Shown here piece after piece: positions 1-7,856 of a stretch of DNA of 38,593 bases (its first letter is position 1; each line of letters begins with the position of its first letter). The position numbers and the translations under genes are program-made. Under the pieces are notes generated by a model that saw only the letters and a list, made by a program, of their open reading frames with translations, ran no database searches and was not told where the DNA came from. Source of the DNA: Cellulosilyticum sp. (lineage in GTDB: Bacteria; Bacillota; Clostridia; Lachnospirales; Cellulosilyticaceae); contig JARKVN010000016.1 of assembly GCA_029851645.1 (NCBI GenBank), positions 1 through 38,593 of the forward strand. The letters are read 5' to 3'.

Positions 1-1
1 T

Positions 2-721
2 ATTCTATCAGGTGTACAGCTTATAGAAAAAATTTCTAGTCAAGAGATGATTAGTAAAGAGCAGTTAGAAGGCTATTTAAACAAGCTTAAAAGGAATGCC
101 TTCAGACTCTTAAAGCTAGCTAATAACTTAATTGATTTAACAGGAATGAGCGTTGGTTTTGAAACACTAAATTTGGAGAATCATAATATTATCAATATTA
201 TTGAAGAAACGACTTTGTCTGCTGTACAGTATGCCAAGAGCAAAGAGATAACACTTATTTTTGACACAGAGGAAGAAGATGTTATTATGGCATGTGATGC
301 TGAGAAAATTCAGTGTATCGTATTAAATTTGCTAAGTAATGCAATTAAATACACACCTCAAAAGGGGCAGATTGAGGTAAATATCTTAAGAAGGGAAGAT
401 ACTATTGATTTATCAGTAAGTGACACAGGAATAGGAATTCCAAAGGAAAAGAGAGAAATTATTTTTGAGGGTGGTGTTCAGTTAGATACTTCTCTAAGAC
501 GTATAAGTGAAGGTAGTGGCATGGGGTTAGCTATTGTAAAAGGAATTGTAGAGTTGTGTCAAGGGACAGTTCATGTAGATAGTATAGAAGGTGAAGGAAC
601 AACATTTACTGTAACATTGCCAATACATATTTTAGAGGGTAGTGAAAGTATAAATGAAGTGGAAAGTATCCTTAAAGTAGAGCGATGTAACATGGAATTT
701 TCAGACTTATTAGGTGTTTAA
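2..721 (+). CDS. Sensor histidine kinase, C-terminal part (5' end outside window)
   Basis: Frame is open to the window edge (ILSGVQLIEKISSQEM...). HATPase motifs: N box 'IVLNLLSNAIKYTP', G1 'DTGIGIP', G2 'GSGMGLAIVKGIVE'. Confidence 0.9.
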   Translation: MLSGVQLIEKISSQEMISKEQLEGYLNKLKRNAFRLLKLANNLIDLTGMSVGFETLNLENHNIINIIEETTLSAVQYAKSKEITLIFDTEEEDVIMACDAEKIQCIVLNLLSNAIKYTPQKGQIEVNILRREDTIDLSVSDTGIGIPKEKREIIFEGGVQLDTSLRRISEGSGMGLAIVKGIVELCQGTVHVDSIEGEGTTFTVTLPIHILEGSESINEVESILKVERCNMEFSDLLGV

Positions 722-822
722 TTAAAATAAAGAAGAGTGAGTAGCAGAAAGTATATAGTCAGGCATTCATAAGGTATGATAGAATGAAACTAATTCTGAT
801 ACGCATGGGAGAGGTGAAGTAA

Positions 823-1953
823 ATGAGTAGGTTCCATGTAGAACTAAAAAAGGTAGTAGATGATTCTTATGATATTGAAGTGGGTAAAAATTTGTTTGAT
901 ACCTTACTTAATGATTTAAAAGGAAAACTAGGAGAGGGCATTAGCCGTTATGCAATTATAACAGATTCCAATGTGAAAACATTGTATGGTGACCAACTTT
1001 TAGAAAGCATGTTACTAGAAGGCTTTCAGGTGGATTTAATCAGTTTTCCAGCAGGAGAAACTTCTAAGGTAAGAGCCACAAAGGAAATGATAGAAGATGA
1101 AATGCTAGCAAGAGGGCATCGCAGAGATAGTTGTATTATTGCTTTAGGTGGAGGCGTTGTTACAGATTTAGCAGGATTTGTAGCAGGCACATTTGGAAGA
1201 GGGATTCCTTTTATCAACTACTCCACAAGTATGCTAGGTGCTGCTGATGCTTCTGTAGGTGGGAAAACAGCAGTAGATACACCCCTGGCAACTAATTTAA
1301 TTGGACTCATTTATCAACCTAGGAAAGTTTATATTGATTTAGCAACATGGGAAACTTTACCTAAGGAGCAAATTAGTAATGGACTTGCCGAAACCATTAA
1401 GCATGCCTGCATAGCAGACTATACTTTCTTTGCTTTTCTAGAAGAAAATATAGATAAATTATTAGAGGAAGATGGTATTAGCAAACAATATGAGATTTGT
1501 CAGCATCTAGCAGAAACGAATTGCAAAATTAAATATGAAGTGGTCAAACAGGATGAGAAGGAATTTAACCTTAGACAGGTACTTAATTTAGGTCACACTA
1601 TAGGACGTGCTATTGAAACGCTGAGTCATTATACTTTACTTCATGGGCAAGCGGTAGCTATAGGAATGGCATTACAAGTTAAAATAGGACAAAAATTAGG
1701 CTATATCACAAAAGAAGAGGCTCATAGGGTCATTGCACTCTTTGAAAAAGCAGGACTTTGTACCAAGCTACCAGAGGACATGGCAACAGAAGAGGTTGTA
1801 CAAAAGCTTTATACGGATAAGAAAGTACGACAAGGAAAGATTCGCTTCGTATTTCAAGAGGGAATTGGCCAGATTAAATGCCATGAAGATGGGAATTACT
1901 CTATTGCCTTGGAGGAAGATTTCATTAGAAGGACGATAAATGAGGTGCGTTAA
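823..1953 (+). CDS. aroB: 3-dehydroquinate synthase family protein
   Basis: 'GGGVVTDLAGFVAGTFGRGIPFINYSTSMLGAADASVGGKTAVD', 'GLAETIKHA', 'LNLGHTIGRAIE', 'LHGQAVAIGM' match the DHQ synthase fold and metal-ligand motifs. Confidence 0.88.
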   Translation: MSRFHVELKKVVDDSYDIEVGKNLFDTLLNDLKGKLGEGISRYAIITDSNVKTLYGDQLLESMLLEGFQVDLISFPAGETSKVRATKEMIEDEMLARGHRRDSCIIALGGGVVTDLAGFVAGTFGRGIPFINYSTSMLGAADASVGGKTAVDTPLATNLIGLIYQPRKVYIDLATWETLPKEQISNGLAETIKHACIADYTFFAFLEENIDKLLEEDGISKQYEICQHLAETNCKIKYEVVKQDEKEFNLRQVLNLGHTIGRAIETLSHYTLLHGQAVAIGMALQVKIGQKLGYITKEEAHRVIALFEKAGLCTKLPEDMATEEVVQKLYTDKKVRQGKIRFVFQEGIGQIKCHEDGNYSIALEEDFIRRTINEVR

Positions 1954-2002
1954 CAGAGAGTAGATAACTTTTAGATAAAATAATAGATAGGAGAAATGAA
2001 AA

Positions 2003-2425
2003 ATGAATTTTGATAACGATTGTTTTTACTGTGTAAAAGATTCAAGACTTACAGACCTTATGATTAAAGTATGTGATTTAGAAGCATCTACATTGTATAT
2101 GTTCAAAGAGCAAACTTATAAAGGACGTTTACTTGTAGCCTATAAAGAGCATGCAAGTGAAATCTGTGATTTAACAGATGAAGAAAGAAATACTTTTATG
2201 AAAGATGTAGCTAGAGCAGCTCAAGCTATGCATAAAGCGTTTAGTCCAGCTAAAGTAAACTATGGTGCTTATGGCGATACCATGAAACACTTACATTATC
2301 ATTTAGTACCTAAATACGAAAATGGACCAGATTTTGGTGGTGTATTCCAAATGAATCCAAGAGCAGTTTATTTAACAGATGCTGAATATAACGAAATGAT
2401 TGAAAAGGTTAAAGCACATTTATAA
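2003..2425 (+). CDS. HIT family protein
   Basis: Histidine triad 'KHLHYHLVP'; preceded by RBS gataggag. Confidence 0.9.
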   Translation: MNFDNDCFYCVKDSRLTDLMIKVCDLEASTLYMFKEQTYKGRLLVAYKEHASEICDLTDEERNTFMKDVARAAQAMHKAFSPAKVNYGAYGDTMKHLHYHLVPKYENGPDFGGVFQMNPRAVYLTDAEYNEMIEKVKAHL

Positions 2426-2443
2426 AAACTAAATAGAGGTAAG

Positions 2444-2478
2444 AAAGCCATGATATACTAATAATGTCATGGCTTTTT
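2444..2478 (+). terminator. Rho-independent terminator after HIT gene
   Basis: AAAGCCATGA (2444-2453) / TCATGGCTTT (2467-2476), perfect 10-bp stem, T-rich tail. Confidence 0.75.
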
Positions 2479-2501
2479 AATTGAAGGAGTGAAACAACAA
2501 T

Positions 2502-3077
2502 ATGAACTATAAAGAAGCGATCGAAAGATATAAGCCAATCAACGAGCAAGAGGCAAGTGAGAAGAAAGTTATATTAGATTATATTAATCAATATCCTCAT
2601 AACATTTTACTTCGAGATAATGAATTTGGGCATTTAACAAGTTCTGGATTTATTATGAATAAGGATTTAACAAAGACGTTAATGATTCACCATAATATTT
2701 ATAATACATGGGCATGGACAGGTGGACATGCAGATGGAGATGAAGATTTACTTTATGTAGCCATAAAGGAAGCAAAAGAGGAAACAGGTGTTACAAAGAT
2801 AGAGCCTCTTACAAATGAAATTGCTTCAATAGATATCCTTCCTGTATGGGGACATGTTAAAAAAGGGAAATATGTAGCAACTCACATGCACCTATCTGTA
2901 GCCTATATCCTTATAGCAGATGAAGCGCAAGAACTATACATAAATGAAGCAGAAAATAGTGGTGTGAAGTGGATTAAGATAGAAGAAATGAAGCAGTATT
3001 GTAAAGAAGAAAAGATGCTTCCTGTCTACTATAAACTGATTGAGAGAGCGAAAAGTTATAGAGAAAATCTAAAATAA
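2502..3077 (+). CDS. NUDIX hydrolase
   Basis: Nudix box 'GHADGDEDLLYVAIKEAKEETGV'. Confidence 0.9.
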   Translation: MNYKEAIERYKPINEQEASEKKVILDYINQYPHNILLRDNEFGHLTSSGFIMNKDLTKTLMIHHNIYNTWAWTGGHADGDEDLLYVAIKEAKEETGVTKIEPLTNEIASIDILPVWGHVKKGKYVATHMHLSVAYILIADEAQELYINEAENSGVKWIKIEEMKQYCKEEKMLPVYYKLIERAKSYRENLK

Positions 3078-3111
3078 GTATCAAATGATTTAAGTCTAAA
3101 GCTAAAAAGGG

Positions 3112-3140
3112 TTGCAATTTAAGCCTAAGTATAATATATT
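3112..3140 (+). promoter_or_regulatory. Putative sigma-A promoter of the mutS2-like leader
   Basis: TTGCAA (3112-3117), 17-nt spacer, TATATT (3135-3140). Confidence 0.55.
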
Positions 3141-3175
3141 ATGAATAACACTATATTATTAAAAAGGAGGAGTTT

Positions 3176-3211
3176 ATGTTAAGTGTAGTGAAAGAGGTTA
3201 TTGGATACTAA
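3176..3211 (+). CDS. Putative 11-aa leader peptide MLSVVKEVIGY
   Basis: ATG...TAA, with strong Shine-Dalgarno AAAAAGGAGG (3161-3170) 5 nt upstream; followed directly by alternative hairpins. Confidence 0.55.
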   Translation: MLSVVKEVIGY

Positions 3212-3346
3212 TTTAATAGTATGATTTTAGAAAAAGTTTCTAAAGCGCGATAGGTAGTAGAACTTTTTCTAAGATGTTGCTTTTGCCTTTCATTGCTTAA
3301 CAAAACACTCTTTTAAGATATAGAAATCGGAATTTGGAATGGTAAG

Positions 3347-3399
3347 AGGCTACATAAGCTCTATCTAGGTTAGACTGGATAGAGCTAGGTGGCCTTTTA
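3347..3399 (+). terminator. Leader terminator 1
   Basis: AGGCTAC..AGCTCTATC (3347-3365) pairs with GATAGAGCTAGGTGGCCT (3378-3395), followed by TTTTAT. Confidence 0.6.
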
Positions 3400-3504
3400 T
3401 CATAGCTTGCTTATTTCTGAAGTAATATTTCTTTAAAGCTTTACAGAGCATCTGATTTATTTTGTGGATGTTTATAGACGTTATCTTAAATTAGAAAATA
3501 AGAG

Positions 3505-3559
3505 TGACCTACAAGGTAGCTATGCCAATAAAGGCAAAAGCAACTGTAGGTCATTTTTT
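3505..3559 (+). terminator. Leader terminator 2, just upstream of the MutS2-like start
   Basis: TGACCTACA (3505-3513) / TGTAGGTCA (3545-3553), perfect 9 bp, followed by TTTTTT. Confidence 0.65.
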
Positions 3560-3601
3560 ATGCTGTAAATTACAAAAAAGATAAAGGAGAATAGAAAAAT
3601 A

Positions 3602-5554
3602 ATGATTTTAGCAAAGGAAATATTAGAATTTGGAAAAGTATTAGAAATGCTTAGCGAATGCGCAGTCTCAGAACGTGCAAAGAAAGAGTTACAAGGATTA
3701 GAGATGATTTTAAATCAAAGTCAGCTTGAGATAAAAATGAGAGAAACAACAGAAGCTAGAAAATTACTAGATAGTTTGGGAATGCCACCATTAAGTAGTA
3801 TGAAAGGGCTAGAGCGTATGACTAAAGAAGTAGAAATAGGAACGATGCTAGAGCCTGAGACTTTAATCGAAATAGCCTCTTTTATTAAGGCAACTAGGCA
3901 GATGAAGCGTTACTTGGGAAGAGGAGAATATTTAGAATGTGAACTCGCTTTATATGGAAGAGGGTTTTATAATTTGGAAGCCTTAGAGGAAGAAATTGAA
4001 AGAAGTATTCGTAATGGGGGAGTAGATAGTGAAGCTTCACCAACGCTCAGAAGTTTAAGACGTAGTATTGAGCTGAAAAAAGAGATGATGAAAAGCAAGT
4101 TAGAGAAAATCATTCAAACCAAAAAGAATTATTTAGCAGATTCTTATATTCTGAATCGAAATGGACATTATGTGATTGCGGTTAAGAAAGAATACAAGCA
4201 TCAGGTAGAGGGGCAGTGTTTTGATACTTCACGTAGTGGTAATACTGTGTTTATTGAGCCAGCGATTCTAGGTAAATTGCAAGAAGAGTTAAATATGCTG
4301 GAAATAGAGGAAAGCAATGAGGTAAGAAGAATTCTCTATACTTTAACCAATGAGGTTGAAGCTTACTTAGCAGAAATAAAAGGGAATATGGAAATGATGC
4401 TTGCTTTAGATATAGCTTTTGCTAAAGGGAAATTATCAGCTAATATGAAAGGAAGAGCAGTGGAACTTGTAACAGATAGGCAGATTATGATTAAACAGGG
4501 AAGACATCCCTTACTACCTGCTGCTTCATGTGTTCCTCTAGATTTTGAAATAGGGGGAGAAACCAAAGGGATTATTATTACAGGGCCTAATACAGGAGGT
4601 AAAACAGTCGCACTTAAGACAATAGGGCTGCTTTCTATGATGGTTCAGTGCAGTTTACATGTACCAGTTGGTGAAGGAAGTAAGTTTGCTATGCATAATG
4701 AAATCCTGTGCGATATAGGAGACGGACAAAGCATAGAGGAAAATTTATCTACCTTTTCTGCACATATTAAATCCATAACAGCTATTTTAGAGAGGGTAAC
4801 AAATGAAAGTCTAGTATTGTTAGATGAGTTGGGGTCAGGGACAGACCCTAAAGAAGGGATGGGAATTGCGATCGCTATTTTAGAAGCTTTAAGGAAAAAT
4901 GCTGGACTATTTGTCGCAACAACCCATTATCCAGAAGTTAAAGATTATGCTTTAAAAACACCAAAACTTCAAAATGCCTGTATGCAATTTGATAAGGAAA
5001 CTTTAAGACCACTTTATACACTTAGAGTAGGCGAGTCAGGAGAAAGTTGTGCATTATATATTGCTGAGAAATTGGGATTTCCTAAACAACTTATCTCTAT
5101 TGCTAAGAATTGTATTGGTAGTGATTTAGGAGTTAAAGATACCAAGGAGTATGCTACTTTAGAAAAGGAGAAAGTAACCCATGAGCCTGTTAGTAAAGGC
5201 CCTAAAATAGAAAAGCGTAAAGAAAAAGTAAAGGCTAAACAGATTAAAAAATTTAATAGAGGAGATAGTGTGTTAGTCTTTCCTAATAAAGAAAAAGGCA
5301 TTGTATTTGAAGCAGCCAATGAAGAGGGCATGGTAGGTGTTCAAGTTCAAGGAAGAAAAAGGTGGGTCAATGCCAAAAGGCTAAAACTATTAGTTGCTTC
5401 TAGTGAACTTTATCCAGAGGACTATGATTTCTCAATTATTTTCGATAGCGTTGCCAATCGTAAAGCAAAGAAGAAAATGAGTAAAGGGTATAGACCAGAA
5501 GTAATGGCTGTTTATGATAGTCAAGAAGAGGCAAAGTGGGGGAAAACTGAATAA
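3602..5554 (+). CDS. MutS2-like ATPase lacking the C-terminal Smr domain (650 aa)
   Basis: 'GIIITGPNTGGKTVALKTIGLLSMM' Walker A, 'LVLLDELGSGTDPKEG' Walker B, 'ATTHYPEVK', and a KOW-like 'FNRGDSVLVFPNKEKGIV...' tail. No Smr signature in the remaining C-terminus. Confidence 0.9.
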   Translation: MILAKEILEFGKVLEMLSECAVSERAKKELQGLEMILNQSQLEIKMRETTEARKLLDSLGMPPLSSMKGLERMTKEVEIGTMLEPETLIEIASFIKATRQMKRYLGRGEYLECELALYGRGFYNLEALEEEIERSIRNGGVDSEASPTLRSLRRSIELKKEMMKSKLEKIIQTKKNYLADSYILNRNGHYVIAVKKEYKHQVEGQCFDTSRSGNTVFIEPAILGKLQEELNMLEIEESNEVRRILYTLTNEVEAYLAEIKGNMEMMLALDIAFAKGKLSANMKGRAVELVTDRQIMIKQGRHPLLPAASCVPLDFEIGGETKGIIITGPNTGGKTVALKTIGLLSMMVQCSLHVPVGEGSKFAMHNEILCDIGDGQSIEENLSTFSAHIKSITAILERVTNESLVLLDELGSGTDPKEGMGIAIAILEALRKNAGLFVATTHYPEVKDYALKTPKLQNACMQFDKETLRPLYTLRVGESGESCALYIAEKLGFPKQLISIAKNCIGSDLGVKDTKEYATLEKEKVTHEPVSKGPKIEKRKEKVKAKQIKKFNRGDSVLVFPNKEKGIVFEAANEEGMVGVQVQGRKRWVNAKRLKLLVASSELYPEDYDFSIIFDSVANRKAKKKMSKGYRPEVMAVYDSQEEAKWGKTE

Positions 5555-5585
5555 TGCAAAAGTGATGAACTGTAAAAATTCTTAA

Positions 5586-5630
5586 TTGACAAGGAAAGGG
5601 AACGTGATATAATAGATAGCGTGCTATCTA
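5586..5630 (+). promoter_or_regulatory. Promoter and perfect palindromic operator of the MarR-ABC operon
   Basis: TTGACA (5586-5591), 16 nt, TATAAT (5608-5613); palindrome TAGATAGC-GT-GCTATCTA (5613-5630). Confidence 0.8.
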
Positions 5631-5647
5631 AATAAGGAGTGAGAAAA

Positions 5648-6091
5648 ATGAACTATAATATCGAGAAAAAGGATATTGGTTTGCTTCTAAAATGTATTAA
5701 TAACAAGATTATATGTAGCTTAAATAAAGAACTAGAAGTTTTTGATATTACATTAATGCAAGCAGAAGTGCTAGGTTATATGTATACTCATCACAAGGAT
5801 CAAGATATTTTTCAGAAGCAAATAGAGGAGTTTTTTAACTCTAGCAATCCCACAATTACAGGTATATTAAAGCGTTTAGAAGCCAAAGATCTCATTGAGC
5901 GTAAGGCGAGTGCTACAGATGGTAGATATAAGAAACTCACCTTAACAGATAAGGGGGTTAAGCTTATTAACCAACTTGCTGAATTGGGTCCAAAGAGGTT
6001 GGAAGTAAAGATAACCAAGAAACTTTCAAGTAAGGAAAAAGATGAACTTGAAAGATTATTAGCCCTTGTATTAGAAGGTTTGGAAGAATAA
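5648..6091 (+). CDS. MarR family transcriptional regulator
   Basis: Winged-helix pattern 'NPTITGILKRLEAKDLIERKASATDGRYKKLTLTDKG'. RBS aaggag favours ATG 5648 over the ORF-track GTG 5639. Confidence 0.9.
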   Translation: MNYNIEKKDIGLLLKCINNKIICSLNKELEVFDITLMQAEVLGYMYTHHKDQDIFQKQIEEFFNSSNPTITGILKRLEAKDLIERKASATDGRYKKLTLTDKGVKLINQLAELGPKRLEVKITKKLSSKEKDELERLLALVLEGLEE

Positions 6092-6122
6092 AATATGAAA
6101 TACTAAAAAAGGAGAGGATAAA

Positions 6123-7856
6123 GTGATAAAGAAGCTAATACCTTACATAAAAAAATATAAAGTAGCGACGTTCTTATCAATTACCTTTGCTGTACTTGAA
6201 GCATTGTTCGAGCTACTTATTCCTTTAGTTATGGCACAAATTGTAGATGTAGGGATTGTTAATGGAGATGCAGCTTATACCATTAAAATGGGGATTCTTA
6301 TGATTGTTATCGCACTTATCTCATTAAGTTGTGGCTTAGGGCTTGCTAAATATGCAGCAGTAGCTGGTCAAGGATTAGGGGCAGAACTGAGAAGTGCACA
6401 ATACAAGAAAATTCAAACATACTCATTTAAAAATATTGAGAAGTTTAGTACAGCATCACTCATTACACGTTTAACAACAGATGTAACAGCTATACAAAAT
6501 TCAGCAACGCTAGGCATTAAATTATTAGTTAGGGCGCCTATTATGCTTATTTTTGCAGCTATTTTAGCAGCCATGATTAATGCAAAACTTGCACTTGTTT
6601 TCGTAATCTCAGCACCTATACTTGTTATTTGTATTGGTATCTTGATTTTCAAGGTAAAACCAAGATTTGAGCGTATGCAACAACAAGTAGACAAGCTCAA
6701 TACTGTTTTACAAGAAAATTTAGTTGGTATTCGCGTTGTTAAAGCTTTTGTAAGAGATAAGAAGGAAAAAGAAAAATTTAAAAGTGGCAATGATGGCTTA
6801 CAAGAAGCTTCTGAAAAAGCATTTGGTTTAGTTGTATTAGGTATGCCAATCATGCAAATGGCTATGTTTTCAAGTTTAATTGCTATTTTCTGGTTTGGTG
6901 GTAATATGATTTATACCGGCGAACTTGAAGTTGGTAAAATGACAAGTTTCATCGCCTACTCTATGCAAATTTTAATGTCACTTATGATGCTTGCAATGGT
7001 ACTTATGATGATTTCACGTTCTATAGCATCTCTAGCTCGTATTATTGAAGTACTTGAAGAAGAACCAGATATTGTAGACCCAGCTAGGCCCGTACTTGAA
7101 GTGAAAAACGGTGATATTGAATTTAGAAATGTTAACTTTAAATATGAAGAAGATAGCCCTGAAAATAATTTAGACCAGATTAATCTTAAGATTAAATCAG
7201 GGGAAACCATTGGTATTATTGGTGGAACAGGTTCTGCTAAGACATCACTAGTGCGGCTTATTCCAAGACTCTATGATGCAAGTTCAGGTGAAGTACTAGT
7301 AGGTGGGGTTAATGTAAAGGATTATGAACTTGAAACCTTACGTAACTCTGTAGCTATGGTGCTTCAAAAGAATACGCTTTTCTCAGGAAGTATTAGAGAA
7401 AATCTTAAATGGGGAAATGAGAACGCAACTCAGGAACAAATCGAGGCAGCATGTCAGGCATCTTGTGCAGATGAATTTATCAGCCGCTTACCAGGAGAGT
7501 ATGAAATGGATCTTGGGCAAGGTGGGGTGAATGTATCTGGAGGACAAAAGCAAAGACTATGTATTGCAAGAGCCTTATTAAAAACACCTAAAGTACTTAT
7601 TTTAGATGATAGTACCAGTGCAGTAGATACAGCAACAGATGCTAAGATTAGAGCAGGCTTTGCTGATAATTTAAAGGATACAACTAAGATTATTATTGCA
7701 CAAAGGGTTAATTCCGTTTGTGAAGCAGATAAAATTATTGTTATGGATGATGGTAAGATTTCAGCTGTAGGGACTCATGATGAACTGATGGCAACTAGCG
7801 AAATCTACCGAGATGTTTATATTTCACAACAGGAAGGAGTTGGTTTAAGTGAGTAA
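6123..7856 (+). CDS. ABC exporter half-transporter, degenerate-site subunit (TMD-NBD)
   Basis: Walker A 'GGTGSAKTS', signature 'VSGGQKQR', noncanonical Walker B end 'ILDDSTSAVD', Q in place of H-switch ('IIAQRVNSV'). GTG start with ggagagg RBS. Confidence 0.93.
   Translation: MIKKLIPYIKKYKVATFLSITFAVLEALFELLIPLVMAQIVDVGIVNGDAAYTIKMGILMIVIALISLSCGLGLAKYAAVAGQGLGAELRSAQYKKIQTYSFKNIEKFSTASLITRLTTDVTAIQNSATLGIKLLVRAPIMLIFAAILAAMINAKLALVFVISAPILVICIGILIFKVKPRFERMQQQVDKLNTVLQENLVGIRVVKAFVRDKKEKEKFKSGNDGLQEASEKAFGLVVLGMPIMQMAMFSSLIAIFWFGGNMIYTGELEVGKMTSFIAYSMQILMSLMMLAMVLMMISRSIASLARIIEVLEEEPDIVDPARPVLEVKNGDIEFRNVNFKYEEDSPENNLDQINLKIKSGETIGIIGGTGSAKTSLVRLIPRLYDASSGEVLVGGVNVKDYELETLRNSVAMVLQKNTLFSGSIRENLKWGNENATQEQIEAACQASCADEFISRLPGEYEMDLGQGGVNVSGGQKQRLCIARALLKTPKVLILDDSTSAVDTATDAKIRAGFADNLKDTTKIIIAQRVNSVCEADKIIVMDDGKISAVGTHDELMATSEIYRDVYISQQEGVGLSE

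Larger units (their letters stand above)
3226..3559 (+). promoter_or_regulatory. Structured leader/attenuator upstream of the MutS2-like gene
   Basis: Mutually exclusive stems TTTAGAAA(3226-3233)/TTTCTAAA(3237-3244) and TTAGAAAAAGTT(3227-3238)/AACTTTTTCTAA(3261-3272); terminator 1 ~3347-3399; terminator 2 3505-3559; 15-nt complementarity 3276-3290/3530-3544. Confidence 0.6.

Noticed and set aside
1026-1217. Minus-strand ORF inside aroB-like gene
   Set aside because: Antisense to a well-supported CDS; no RBS and low-information composition.
3112-3601. mutS2-like leader considered as a T-box or known metabolite riboswitch
   Set aside because: Lacks the T-box GGTGGNACCGC motif (present at 34437) and no known riboswitch core was recognised; uORF plus terminators fits attenuation better.
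5014-5331. 105-aa minus-strand ORF inside the MutS2-like gene
   Set aside because: Antisense shadow ORF in AT-rich coding sequence; no recognisable domain or RBS.
6413-6853. 146-aa minus-strand ORF inside ABC subunit 1
   Set aside because: Shadow of a strong ABC transporter CDS; composition typical of antisense frames.
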